From: Eremomyces bilateralis CBS 781.70
Taxonomy: Eukaryota; Ascomycota; Dothideomycetes; Eremomycetales; Eremomycetaceae
Assembly: GCF_010015585.1 (NCBI RefSeq)
Contig: NW_022985080.1
Span: 405,788-469,787 of the forward strand
Direction of reading: 5' to 3'
DNA length: 64,000 nt
Shown: positions 23,435-34,310 of the stretch, in pieces
How positions within the stretch are numbered: position 1 is the first letter of the stretch
Layout: each line of letters begins with the position of its first letter
Translations under genes and position numbers: made by a program
The notes under the pieces: model-generated
Seen by the model: the letters and a program-made list of their open reading frames with translations, nothing else
Databases searched by the model: none
Told to the model about the DNA's origin: nothing

Positions 23435-23938
23435 ATTGGTCAATGGGTCACTTGTAGAGGAGTTTAAATTTAGGTAAAGGGAAAATATGGACTGAAATAT
23501 TAGAAAGACACTTGTTTTCATGATTGAGGTGCGGTAGTATTATGCCCGCGGGCACTTCCCCATACCGAGGCCCATTCCGAAGCTCCACCATAAACCCTGA
23601 AGTCTTAATCTCAAGAAGCTACTACGTACAGGACAACATTCAGGTCGCTGCCAATAGGGACCTGTAGCGAAAGGTGTTTGGGAGGATGAGAATTACTAGC
23701 CTAAACAATTAACTGCCTTTGTTTCACTGTCATCTAATATTACAAGACGAAACTGGAGCACTGGCCGTCAATCTGGAGAAGAACGTCATCGATCACGTGC
23801 CTTTGTTTAGCTGGCTTCAGTCGATATCTCGACGAAGCGCCCAGCTTGAACTCTCCAGCAACGCCTCTACAAATCTCGAATAACGTCTCTCAACCCGCAT
23901 TAATACATCCCTAAGATTCATCTAACCACCCCTCCAAA
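23435..23938. other. divergent promoter of the SDR and SH3BGR-like genes
   Basis: A 504-bp spacer between divergent start codons. It carries a CACGTG box at 23794-23799 (within GATCACGTGCC). No other gene is visible. Confidence 0.6.
23794..23799. promoter_or_regulatory. CACGTG box in divergent SDR/SH3BGR promoter
   Basis: GATCACGTGCC, 140 bp before the SH3BGR-like ATG and 360 bp from the SDR ATG. It shares the ATCACGTG core with the site before the Kin4-like gene. Confidence 0.4.
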
Positions 23939-25204
23939 ATGGGCGACCTCCTCCCCTGGGAATCCTCCCCCCATCTCTACCTCTTCTCCTCCCTCACCGC
24001 GGGCTCCTCCCACATCCTCACCGCCACCTCCCGCGTCGAGACCATCCTCAAAGCCAACCGCATCCCCTACACTTACGTCGACACTGCTACCAACGACTCC
24101 GCCCGCAAGCTGTACGGCCGTCGCGGGAAAAACAAGAAGTTCCCCTTGCTTGTCAAGGAGGGCTTCGTGCTCGGGGATCTGGAGGAGGTCGAAGAATGGA
24201 ACGAGTTCGGCGAGCTGAAGGAGATGGTGGGGGAATTGCCGGCGAAGAGCGCGTTGCCTGGGGAAGATGTGGACGATGCTGGGAGCGTGACGGCGGGTGG
24301 GGCGGCGGCGGGAGCGGAGACTAAGGCGCCGAGTCAGGTGAAGGAGGAGAAGATCACAAAACCCGAGAGCAATGTGCCTTCCGCAATGAAGGAGTCCGTA
24401 TTCGCAGCAGCGGCGTTGGCGGCAGCGAAGACGGCGCCGGCACAGTCGCCCATGACCGCGACGGCACCAGAGACAAAAAAAGCGACAGAGAAAGCCCTTG
24501 ACAGCGGAGCGCTACCTCTGACTGCCGAGAAAGAACCTACCCAGCCCGACACATCCGCCTCCTCGAGCAAACCAGAACCCATGACTGGGCCTCCGATCAC
24601 CCCCGCAAGCCCTCGACCGATCGACACACGTGCCCCGGACCAGTCCACGTCAAATCTGGGCTCCACGGTCGTCTCCCCGACCGGGTCGCAGACCACGCTG
24701 CCGTATCGTCCCCCTACGCATAGAGGAAGTGAAGTTAGTGTTGCGAGCGAGGAGGAAGTTCGGGCGGTGGAAGAGAAGACGGTGATTTTGGAGGAGGGAG
24801 GGGAGAGGGAGAAGGAGGAGTCTGAGGAATCTGAGGAGGAATCTGAAGAGGAGGAGGAAGAGAAAGAAGAGAAGGGGGAACGGGTCAAGGATAAGAAGGA
24901 TGCGGAGATAGAAGAGAAGAGGGCCAAGGTCAAGGACGAGGAAGAAGACGACGAAGATGAGGACGATGAGGAGGAGGATGAGGACAGTGAGGAGGAAGAT
25001 GAGGGTGAGGACGAGGATAGTGAGGAGGAGAATAGGGCTCAGGCTCAGCAGCAAGGACTGGAAGCAAAAGGAGAGGAAGTAAAAAAAGAGGATAAAGCAG
25101 ATAAAGACGAGAAGAAGGAAACGAAACCGGAGAAGGGGCTAGAGACGGCGGCGGAGACGAAGCCTGCAGAAGCAGCCAAGTCGGTGAAGAGTTCTGGCGA
25201 CTAA
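23939..25204 (+). CDS. SH3BGR-like thioredoxin-fold protein with acidic tail
   Basis: Single-exon protein of 421 aa. Residues about 10-100 form a glutaredoxin-like SH3BGR domain: a beta strand (HLYLFSSLTAG), helix (VETILKANRIPYTYVDTA), KNKKFPLLVKEGFVLGDLEEVEEWNEFGEL. The CxxC redox pair of true glutaredoxins is absent, as usual in this family, so it is likely a binding rather than an oxidoreductase domain. The remaining 320 residues are low-complexity: first Ala/Pro/Thr-rich, then a Glu/Asp run (about 285-365) and a Lys/Glu-rich end. The DNA of this run is a purine-rich GAG/GAA/GAT repeat tract, prone to length change. Cellular role unknown. Confidence 0.75.
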   Translation: MGDLLPWESSPHLYLFSSLTAGSSHILTATSRVETILKANRIPYTYVDTATNDSARKLYGRRGKNKKFPLLVKEGFVLGDLEEVEEWNEFGELKEMVGELPAKSALPGEDVDDAGSVTAGGAAAGAETKAPSQVKEEKITKPESNVPSAMKESVFAAAALAAAKTAPAQSPMTATAPETKKATEKALDSGALPLTAEKEPTQPDTSASSSKPEPMTGPPITPASPRPIDTRAPDQSTSNLGSTVVSPTGSQTTLPYRPPTHRGSEVSVASEEEVRAVEEKTVILEEGGEREKEESEESEEESEEEEEEKEEKGERVKDKKDAEIEEKRAKVKDEEEDDEDEDDEEEDEDSEEEDEGEDEDSEEENRAQAQQQGLEAKGEEVKKEDKADKDEKKETKPEKGLETAAETKPAEAAKSVKSSGD

Positions 25205-25799
25205 TCCGACCGGAAGGAGCACTTGGATTGGCGTTTGATGATTGAACGGTTCATGATATTGGATGGGCGGGCGACATGTACCTGATTCTTGCCTGCGGCA
25301 TCACAGAGCGGTTGCGTGAGGATTTCTATCACCAGCGCGATTACGACGAGACAATGGAACCTAATATGTCCTTATCGACTGTCTATTAATAAGCGCTATC
25401 CATTAATCTACCTGTGTAAACTGTTCTTCGTGTCATCGGGTTCGTTACGCCAAACCCGACATGTAGAAGATACTAGCTAATACCCTGCCGACCCTGGCTT
25501 ACATTTCGCCCAAACAAATCGAGAATGCAAAAAATTTCCAAAGATCGTTCGGTAACTACGCCGGTGTTCCCCCGTATTCAAATATCCCGTCCCTGCATGC
25601 CATCCGTCGCCAGTCTTAAAAACCCCATATCCATCCATCCATCCTGTCCCGTTCCAAGCCAAATCATGGGCACCGTAAACATCCCAAGGGCGAAATGCAG
25701 GGGCCAGTGAACCGCCAATTCAAAGGAGCGTAGGAAGTGAATGGAAAATCACGTTGAAGTCAGGTTCGAGAATCCTCCTTGAAGAATGCTGGAATTGAT
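25205..25799. other. intergenic between convergent genes
   Basis: About 595 bp between the stop of the SH3BGR-like gene and the stop of the bZIP gene. It holds both 3' flanks, and short frames only. Confidence 0.6.
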
Positions 25800-27630
25800 C
25801 TAGCCGTCCTTCTGTTCGAAGATCTCAGCCAGCGCCTCGCGAACGTCGAGTTCCTCGAGGACGGCGCCGAAACTAAAGCTCCATCAGCAACGTTATCCAA
25901 CCGTCAAATCCCAGCCTCGGACTCACCCATAACAGCGAACCTTCGCCGTCAGCGCCTCCTTGATGTTCTCGAAATCCTCTTTCCCCATCTCCAGCACACG
26001 CGGATGCTTCCGGATCGTCACCCATGCCATTATCGGGGTGATCTCGCCGTCCAGGGGCAGGCGGTTGCTGAGGTCCAGCAGCTTGACCAGCTCCGGCATA
26101 GACATGTCGGGCATCTTGTGCGGGTACTGGTCGTCGGGGGAGTGTGCGACGTGCGACTCGGGGGGGCAAGTCGCCATGAGCACGTGGCCGGAGATCTCGC
26201 CCTCGGAATCTTGGGAGCGGACCATGAGGAATTGCATGTGGTCCATGCAAGGGCGTTCGAGGCTGGGGAAAGAGGATGTTAGTAAGGGGAGGGGAAGGAG
26301 GGGTGATGTGGAGGAAGGATGTGGAGGGAAGAGAGAAAATGGACGGGTGGGATGTAGCGTGGTATATGGGACGAGGTAAGGAGGATGGGGTTGTGTAACG
26401 GGCAAAGCTGAAAGGGAGGGATACAATTTTGCCACGACCAACCGATGGTCGATCATGGGAGCAACAACAAGATATAGATGTCATCAACCCCATCCTCCGG
26501 ATGGGAAATGCGTGTAAGAGAGGGACGCGCTCATTCATTGGGTGGTGGAGAAAGGTATGGATTTCGGTCGTACGTTAGAACAAAGTCAATCCCAATCTGG
26601 TCATAGTCGACGCCCTGTTGGCCAGGGGCCATGGTTGGTACGGGAGGTGGTGCTCGGCCTGGTGGCATATTGCCAGGAGAAATGTTCGGAGGAGAGGTGA
26701 ATCGAGTGGATTCGGTGTTTGGTCCATAGCTATGGACGCTGCCGGCCGAGCTCGCATCGCCATAGGAGCTATTCTGCCGATTGATGCTTAGAGACGGGCT
26801 GTTGATGTCGTAGTGGATGCCATGAGCGGCAAGGACCTCTTTGAGGCGACGGTTCTCTTCCGCAAAGTTGTCGCGTTCGTGGACGGTCTGAGCGAAGAGA
26901 TCCTTAAGGCGGAGGACCTCCTGCTCTAGTGCTTTGATGTACATCTCTTTTCGCTCGCGGTGCGTCCTGTGGAACGTTAGTGGCGAATTTTCGGCGGTCA
27001 CGTCGTACAAACCGTTGCGCTTGTCGATTTAGTTCTTGACGACGTGTCAACGCGGGTTTGCTGTCAGGTTTCGGACCACGACGCTTGGGAGTTTGGCCAT
27101 CTACGAAGAATGAGTGCGCGCTCCGTATAACCCTACACAAGCTGCCGTACCTCGAGTGGTCTTCTTATCCCCAGTAAGATTCTTCAGAAAGCCGAACATC
27201 TCCAGAGGGCCTTTAGAGTTGCCAGTATCACTATTGTCGTCTAGAAAAATCAATGTTAGCCACGAGAACCAAAAAAAGTAGACTAAACGCAAGCAACAAT
27301 CAATCCTTAAATTCAGAAGTGACATGTGTGTAGTATTATTGGAGAATTTCCAGAAATAGTTGGACTTCATCGAGTGCAAGACTAGTGACCTCTCGCTGAT
27401 CCACTGCCCAAAATGACCGTATGGCATCACCACATGAATCAGAACGATCCAACAATGCCACAGAATTCTCGAGCTTGAACTAGAAATGACACGACGATCG
27501 CAAAGATGACACTGTCTTCTGACAAGAGCATAAAGGAGAAATCAATGGACTCACAATTGGCCATATTATGATCCTGTTCGATATATCCTCCAGCGGGCAT
27601 ATGCCCAGGCGGCGATACTGAAGTAGACAT
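25800..27630 (-). CDS. bZIP transcription factor
   Basis: Predicted nuclear regulator of 351 aa. Minus-strand exons 27630-27555, 27240-27151, 27100-27013, 26966-26574, 26262-25927 and 25872-25800 join in frame. The basic region spans a splice site: RRQELNRQAQR then THRERKEMYIKALE, with the Asn-x2-Ala-Gln-x3-Arg spacing of fungal Yap-like bZIPs. It is followed by a zipper (LEQEVLRLKDLF, RDNFAEENRRLKEVL). Before it is GPLEMFGFLKNLTGD, and after it a Ser/Pro-rich linker. The C-terminal half has a conserved-looking block starting LERPCMDHMQFLM and ending FGAVLEELDVREAL, which I know from other fungal bZIPs but cannot name. Two introns (27241-27554 and 26263-26573, over 300 nt) are several times longer than others nearby. 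Its target genes are unknown. Confidence 0.85.
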
Positions 27631-29666
27631 GGCTGGTCAAGATCCTCAACGTCTCTCACAAATGTAGAACTTCAGGAAAAGAGTCGCAAGTTTGGGTTTA
27701 GAAGCTGTTGGAAAAGATGTCAGAGTTCGTCCTTGAGATGGATGATAAATGAACATGGAACGTATAAGAGTGGCTGAGCGAGGAACCCGCCCCACATGTA
27801 AATCACATGGAGATCATAGCTCGAGATTAGAATGCAGAATTGAAAGAACACAAGTCCTCGATTGATTCGGTTTGAAACGAGACATGCAACTGTACGCCAT
27901 TGGGGAAACAATGGTACCTGAGAAGATTGACGGTTCGAAAATTGAAGGTCTCCCCAGTCAGCTGCCCAGAGTAGCATTCGTGAATACCAAAGGGATACTC
28001 TTTCGGAGAGGGCATCCCTTATGCCAAGTACCCCGGCATTGATGATGTGGATATGTATGTGTGGCAAAGGCAATCATACGCACCTATACGTAATGCATTT
28101 CCTGGTCTTCCTTCAATGATAGATATCAAGAGGCTCCTCGTCCAACTTTATTGTATGTGCCGAACGCGTTTTCCGATTCAACGAGACTGGAGGAGGCACC
28201 GATTGAAGCTCGTCAGGCCGATTTTGCGGACAGTTCCGAGGTATTGGGTACGTCCGAAATGCGGACACAGAGTCGATATTTCTTAGAGAAGAGGATATCG
28301 TTCAGGTGCGTGTCGCGAGCCGTAGTATCGTCGACTCGTCTCGATTCGTCGTCAACCGGCGAGTAAGGTAATGGGTACGTATTTGGAATTTTAGTGTCCA
28401 CACGCCTGTCAGCTTTGGTCTCCGCCCGCCCCTTCCGGCGCGAGGAGCGTAGCCTGATCCCGGTGGAATTAGCGCAGCAATGGTCGATCTACTTCCCTCC
28501 CCGCAGGACAAGATATCGATGGGACGATGGTCACACTCGCGAGAGTGGTCTTGGAGTCAAAGTGGTGGGGAAACTATCAAGAGGAACTGTGGTTGAGGTG
28601 GAAGCGAAGTACCGCAATGACCCCCTGGTCGACTGTGGCCCTTCTCGCCGGCTCGGGTCGCGATCCCTTCTCTTGCCTGGTTAGACTGTCAGGTTAGGTC
28701 AATGTCCGTGCCGGTGGCGTTTGGTTCGTTGGTAATTGGTATTGAGCAACAATCAATTCAGTTGTCCTGGTGGACGAGATGGATGAAGAGGAGAGTGCGA
28801 AAGTGTAAGACAAGATGAAATCAGGCGTTCTATTCAGCGACAGGAAGAGACGAAGTGATCATGCAAGCGCAGGGGGGAAGCGTTCCCGGCTTGAGAGCTC
28901 CCAATTCAGACTTCGGAGCTTGCACTATGCTGCTTTGGGGTTGATCTGCAGCATGATAGGAGATGTTTTGTAACGTGAGAAGCGAAGGAACTTCTAGAAG
29001 ACAGTTACTAACCGCCTGACAGAGTTTCACAACATTCCCCGACTTATACGCTATCGGGATGGGTATCACAGGACTGAGGACACCGAGGGCGACAATAGGG
29101 TAACGGGCTTGGTTATATGGGGTAACATTGGGTTCTTCCACTCATGATGATGTGAGTGATAAACGAAGAGATGATGGAAATTGAACGAATGATTATAATC
29201 TCCATGTCCAATGATGATGCAACGACAGTGGTATAGCAGGAGAAGTTCCGTTGGCACTTTAATCTGGGGTTCTCGTATTAAACGAGACGTGAGCTGCCAC
29301 ATTTCACCTTGTGCCTTCGCAAACACCTCATCGTCTGAATTTACTGGACTCCCACATCTTCGGGAACCGGTCCGATTCCGGTTCCACCTCCACCGTTCTC
29401 ATGCCGATCGGAGTGCCAGATGTCTGATCAAGGAGGACCAGTATGGGAATTGCTGAGAGGCCTGCATTCCATTTCCAAATAGACACCTTCTGGGTTTTAT
29501 CGACACAGCGATTTTCGAAGGGGATGGGCGGTGGTATTATTTAGGTGTTTCCAGCCCTTGAGGATGTGAGGGTTTGAAAACAAGGGGGAGTTGCTCCATC
29601 CGAACTCGCCGAAGGCGGCGCGAGCCTGGAAGTGGAAGTTTTCTACTCCGTACATTGGGTGCTACG
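27631..29666. other. 2-kb upstream region of the bZIP gene
   Basis: About 2.0 kb between the divergent bZIP and F-box-like genes. Short open frames occur on both strands (for example 27720-28073 minus and 28394-28684 plus), none with recognisable domains. A long leader or extended promoter is common for fungal regulators and would explain the space. No tRNA or repeat element was recognised. Confidence 0.5.
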
Positions 29667-31643
29667 ATGGAGAATCTGAATGTTGAAATATTACAGCTCA
29701 TCTTCGACCATGTAAGGTCTCTGCTTCACCCATTCGAGAAATATCTAACACCACTAATAGGTATATCTCGAGAATCGCAGAGATATTTTCGCGGTAACAC
29801 TCGTATCTAAGCTATGGCATTCTATTGCGCAGATAGTTCATGATAGGAACATCGAGATCGTCCTCAGCAAGGGATCATACAACGCTAACCGGAAGGTCTT
29901 CGCTCGGCTCCGCTCTAAGAGATTCCTCTCTCGAGTTCGCAGAGTCCATGTAGTGGACTGGTTTGGGTCTGGTCTGATACCATGTTGCCCAGTATGGCCG
30001 TATGCGGAGCATGATATGTCTATGGAACTACGCGAGGATAAAACTTGGATCCAATTCCGGGCGCTAGTGAAGCAGATGAGCAATATGAGACTCACTAATT
30101 TCAGGTATATTTCTACTCCTATGGAACTTGGAAACAATCATACTAAGAAATTCTGACTCTAGATGGTCAGTCAGCTCAGGCCGCCTTGCCCGAGCCACTT
30201 CTGGAGCTGCTTATAAGGAAACCACACTGTCGAATTCATATCGACCTGCGAGATGACCTGCCTCCTTGGACCATGTCCAGCTACGACTACCTGTTCCCAG
30301 CCATGGCTTCAGAAGGTCAGCTGTCATCTCCGGAATTGTTGACATCAAACTTTTCAAGCTTGGGGATCGTGATCCGGGCAAAAGACGTACCTGCGCTCGA
30401 TCGTCTAGGGGAGCTCGTTGCTTCATGTCACAATCTCAGAACCCTGAAGGTGTCGTGTATAGGAAGAATCACCAGGCCTATCCGACGTAATGGGCAAGTC
30501 GAACCATTCAGAAGGCCACCGAGAGGCCACCCTTGGAATTGCCAATCCAATGAATGTGGCGAGACCCTTCCAGGCTTGTTGGAGCTCGAGCTATCCAGCT
30601 TTTGTATTTGCGGAGACGTTGACGGTGCTTCCTATGAAAACCTGCCGTGGCAGCAATTACGGCGTGTCAAATTTACCTGTCCTTCCTTTCTCACCCGATT
30701 TGCCGGACAGATGACGCATCTCTGTGCTCTCGAGCTTCACTTGGATTTAAGATCCCCCGACATTGAATCGTTCTGCATGGATCCTTCATGCTCTCCTTCA
30801 ACAGAGGATATTGGACAATGCTTAAGAACATTTACGGGATTGAAGGAGCTTCATCTGGTCAATGGTACGCACTTGCTTGATGAAACGCTGATCGCCCAAG
30901 TTGGTCCAACCGTTCGATCGATATCAGCGCACCAGCAAGAGCAAAGGACAACTACGGAAAGGATAATCCTTTCTAAAGAGATGCTGTTCACCATTGCAGC
31001 AATGTGCCCGAATCTGCGTTCTTTGAGTGTGGATATGCTCGATAAATCGGTATTGGTAGGTGCCTAGAAGCTCTACAATGTTACCGCCATCAATTTGTTT
31101 CCATCCAGCTTACTCAACTTTGAGACTTTTGCTAATGTAACAAATCATAGTACGATGAAATTTTGCCATTGATAGGCGAACATTTGTGGCATCTCACTGA
31201 GCTCGGTCTATGGTTTCCATCCTGGATGCCAAGACCGTATGACATGTCCCAACATGGTTGTCAGATGGTTCTCCATGGACATGGAACAGGTATTACGAAG
31301 TTGATCGTATCGACTCCAACACCAACGGGGACTATCGATTGACAGTGACATGTGTTGAAGGCAAAAGATACCAACAAATTGGTGAGGAACGTGGGGAACA
31401 CAAGGACATTTGGACGCTACCAAAACATCCTGATGGTAGGAATAGTTATGCCCTCTTATCAGGACGGAGACATGCGCATTCGCAACACTGTGGAATGGGA
31501 TCACTTTGTCCGTTGCGGAAGATCGAATCCGAAGCCATGTTAGAAAGTTCAATCCGCGTCGTATCATTGGTCGATGTCATGTTCGCAGACCAGACGTGGA
31601 TCCTGATGATTTTGCCCGTTTTCGACGCAGGCGAGTCAACTAG
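29667..31643 (+). pseudogene. decayed F-box protein gene
   Basis: Remnant of a fungal F-box gene. Exon 1 (29667-29711) and exon 2 (29761-30104) encode an F-box-like start, MENLNVEILQLIFDH then FAVTLVSKLWHSIAQI. After a 58-nt intron the frame enters NFRWSVSSG, but the conserved-looking LPEPLLELLIRKPHCRIHI lies one base out of phase near 30184. That frame continues as LRR-like sequence to 31055. After a 95-nt intron (31056-31150), YDEILPLIGEHL runs to TGA at 31340, with a second TGA at 31346. The same frame then continues as coding-like sequence (KAKDTNKLVRNVGN), and near 31505-31520 coding shifts again to HVRKFNPRRIIG ending at 31643. Both stops could come from CGA to TGA changes. One frameshift might be an assembly error; all together suggest a pseudogene. 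Confidence 0.7.
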
Positions 31644-32458
31644 ATATAGTTAGATTAAGTTAACTTAAGTTAAGTTAACTAGTTAGTTATCGCAACGATT
31701 CTAATTGTTAAAAACGAAATGATATTAAAGGAATTGTTTACTAAGCGACTTTCAATAAGTCTCTAGAATAGAAGCCTCCTGGCGGCGTCTGGTACAGTGA
31801 CTTTGATGGTATACCGGCGCGAGGGGATTCGATAGACATAGTATCGCTTTATACCAGCAAATTATCCACTCTAATCGATCAACCCACTGGAGAACCTGCA
31901 ACGTCTGGTACGTTAGAGGGATTGGTGATATGAAACACGGGATAAACTGCCAAATTGTATGATGGATAGACGAATGAATGAATCGATGATTAGTCTACGA
32001 ACCTAAGAGGGGATGAGCCGACTAATTAACTTTCTTGCGATACCTTCACGCATAGCAGTTGCAAACCGAGCTATCTACGTCCGGAGACGGATGTGTGGTG
32101 CTGGGGGGTTACACAGATAGACGATATAGCGAGGGAGTGTTCAGAAAAGATAGGTACTTAAAATTACAATAACTAGCTTCTTCCTTACGGTAGATAAGGA
32201 GTGACGATATGAAGAATGTCAGTTACGGACGGATTGATCCTGCTCGATACGCATCGCAAGTGAGGTTCTGAATATTCCTTCGTTGTTACGACCAGCCAGG
32301 CTGATGGTGTTGGTTAACGTCTTATGGCCTCACTATCCTGTACAGTGTACGGCCTGGTGGACACCTTATAGGTGGGTTCATAGGTGCCTCCAGTGCCAGG
32401 TGCCTCTGCTGTGGGCTGTGGCAGCTGCATGTGGGCGGGGAAGGAGCCCAGGCCTAGC

Positions 32459-32756
32459 GGGATAGGGGCCCTGCGTTTTGTTGGCTCATACGTAGCCATT
32501 TGTTGGCACATGTGTAGCAATTTAGGTGAATTCACTGCCGGCTAAACCTCGGAAGGCGGACGAATGTCTTAGCAAGAGATTGAGCGGCGGCCATTATATA
32601 TCTCTACCTACTTTAAGGCATTTCTACCATATACTAGACGCCTAGGGAGTTGCCCAGGGGGATGAATAGGTGGGTGGGGGAGGTGCCCACGCCGTGTGGG
32701 GTAGGGGCCCGTATTTTGCTGGCCCATACACTACAATTCAGGTAAATTCACTGCCC
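32459..32756. repeat. pair of diverged direct repeats
   Basis: Two segments share order and sequence. The first (32459-32540) has GGATAGGGGCCCTGCG, TTTTGTTGGCTCATAC and CAATTTAGGTGAATTCACTG. The second (32699-32756) has GGTAGGGGCCCGTATT, TTGCTGGCCCATAC and CAATTCAGGTAAATTCACTG. The final 22-nt block (32518-32539 against 32734-32755) differs at two positions. A GGTGGGT...GGTGCC stretch precedes each copy. They look like an old duplication or remnants of an unidentified repeat family. Confidence 0.6.
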
Positions 32757-32760
32757 CTAT

Positions 32761-32940
32761 TCTCGTGCAAGCTTTCCTTACGCTCCCTACTCTCGTGCAA
32801 ACTTTCTCATACAGGCTTTCTCGTACAAACTTCCTCGTAAAGATTTTCTCTCACGCACCTACTCCTCGTGTAGACTTTCTCCTACGCACCCAATTCTCGT
32901 GCAGACTTTCTCTCACGACCCCACTTACCGTGCGAGCTCT
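32761..32940. repeat. degenerate tandem array of a TCTCGTGCA-ACTTTCTC unit
   Basis: About five to six imperfect copies of a roughly 30-nt unit with consensus TCTCGTGCARACTTTCTC followed by TACGCACCC-like sequence. Copies begin near 32761, 32791, 32819, 32862 and 32895. The array ends about 220 bp before the start of the downstream intact gene. Confidence 0.65.
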
Positions 32941-33161
32941 ACCCGCCTGATCCATCATGGAGCCGTAAAAGGTGGGCAACATTTTCTTCACATACGGCAA
33001 GACGTGATGTTGACAGCTACTTGAAGATATATCGCATATCATTCAATTCATCGAATGCCACGTCTGCAAAGCACAATTCGACAGAAGCATTGACGGAACC
33101 TCACAGGTCGGCCAACGTCCCAACCTTTCTCTTCTCTCGAAACACCCCGGCTGCATACAAG

Positions 33162-34142
33162 ATGCCGCAAAAGCATAAGCGATCGTGGTCCGTGGAAGGC
33201 TCAAGGGTGCAAGGTTGCATTAAGAAACGAGCAGTAGCCAAGAGACGGCGAGAGGATTACAAGCTCGAACGAGTTAGAGCACTCATCGAAGAAGGAATTA
33301 CGAAACACGATTTGGATGAACGGCGTGCCAGGTATTACTGTATGAAGGAGCATCCGGGAAGGTTCTGTAGTCAATGTAACCCACGGGCCGACGAAGAGGA
33401 TAGTGAAGGTCTCAGCGATGAGGAGGCCGAAATGAGCGATTCTTGGAGTGATGGTCCGGTCTCCGATGATGATCAATCCCTAACATACTCCGAGATTTGG
33501 GGCAACGAAGAGGAGAAAGATACAGTCGTCAAATACATCAAGGGCAAGATCAAAGCTGTGGACACGGCTGCCACGCGACTTAAGACGTTGGTAGATGATC
33601 AACAAGCGGGGAAACCCCTAATTGGCGGGTTGCGAGGCAAATGGACTCTGTACAACTTGGATGTCTGTCCGAAGCGATATGAGCCTACTGGCGAGTACCA
33701 CCGGCTTACCGTGAGCGAAGCGGCTGTCAAAGGGGAGCTGGTCAACCAAGATCGTGTTAGACACCCACCTTACGAAATTTTCATGGAGTGGTTGATTAAG
33801 GATGCTGCTGGGGACATTATACCTTTTCCATTCCCAACTCACGCTTCACTCGAGCCGGTCCCGATCCAACTCATGACAAGAGTTTCCGATGATGTTCCCG
33901 CCGAGATAGTCTTCCTAGGCGATGATTGTCTCTGGTTAAGAGTCCCGAGGTCGACTGTTTACCCGAAAGAGGCTAGTCGACTTGGGACGTCTTCCCCAAT
34001 GATAGAATTTGCCGGAGTTCGCCAGACAGAGGCCGACATTGAGGAAATAAAGCGAAGACATGAGAAAATGGCACAGGAATGGGAAAGAGCAAATAGTCCC
34101 GAAACTTCTATTGCGGCGTCTTTATGTGGATGGGACTATTGA
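33162..34142 (+). CDS. hypothetical protein, 326 aa
   Basis: Intact single-exon gene without a family I can name. I chose the ATG at 33162, since MPQKHKRSWSVEG begins the basic, regular part; an in-frame ATG at 33021 would add 47 residues. The N-terminus is basic (KKRAVAKRRRED) with a coiled-coil-like stretch and closely spaced cysteines (YYCMKEHPGRFCSQC). Next is an acidic region (DEEDSEGLSDEEAEMSD). The remainder looks globular: GGLRGKWTLYNLDVCPKRY, PPYEIFMEWLIKDAAGD, VFLGDDCLWLRVPR. The end is EEIKRRHEKMAQEWERA. Basic and acidic segments suggest a nuclear protein, but this is a guess. It sits between two decayed genes. Confidence 0.6.
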   Translation: MPQKHKRSWSVEGSRVQGCIKKRAVAKRRREDYKLERVRALIEEGITKHDLDERRARYYCMKEHPGRFCSQCNPRADEEDSEGLSDEEAEMSDSWSDGPVSDDDQSLTYSEIWGNEEEKDTVVKYIKGKIKAVDTAATRLKTLVDDQQAGKPLIGGLRGKWTLYNLDVCPKRYEPTGEYHRLTVSEAAVKGELVNQDRVRHPPYEIFMEWLIKDAAGDIIPFPFPTHASLEPVPIQLMTRVSDDVPAEIVFLGDDCLWLRVPRSTVYPKEASRLGTSSPMIEFAGVRQTEADIEEIKRRHEKMAQEWERANSPETSIAASLCGWDY

Positions 34143-34310
34143 GATTCTACACGAGGCTCTTTGAGCTTTGCTCTCAACCACAGAATACTATGGCGAGTCT
34201 TTTCCCATTTGCTCGGCCACTCTGCGGTCCATTTCAAACTCGTGAAGACCACCCAGGTCCATAAAATCTAACATTATAAGTTCGGATGAATTATATGCTG
34301 GGGATCTTAT

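Larger units (their letters stand above)
31644..33161. other. AT-rich, repeat-bearing intergenic region
   Basis: About 1.5 kb with no coding sequence. It starts with a TTAAGTTAAC-rich near-palindromic tract (31655-31690), then AT-rich DNA with many stops in all frames. Two imperfect copies of a GGGGCCC-containing unit follow (32459-32540 and 32699-32756), and then a pyrimidine-rich degenerate tandem array (32761-32940). Confidence 0.6.
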
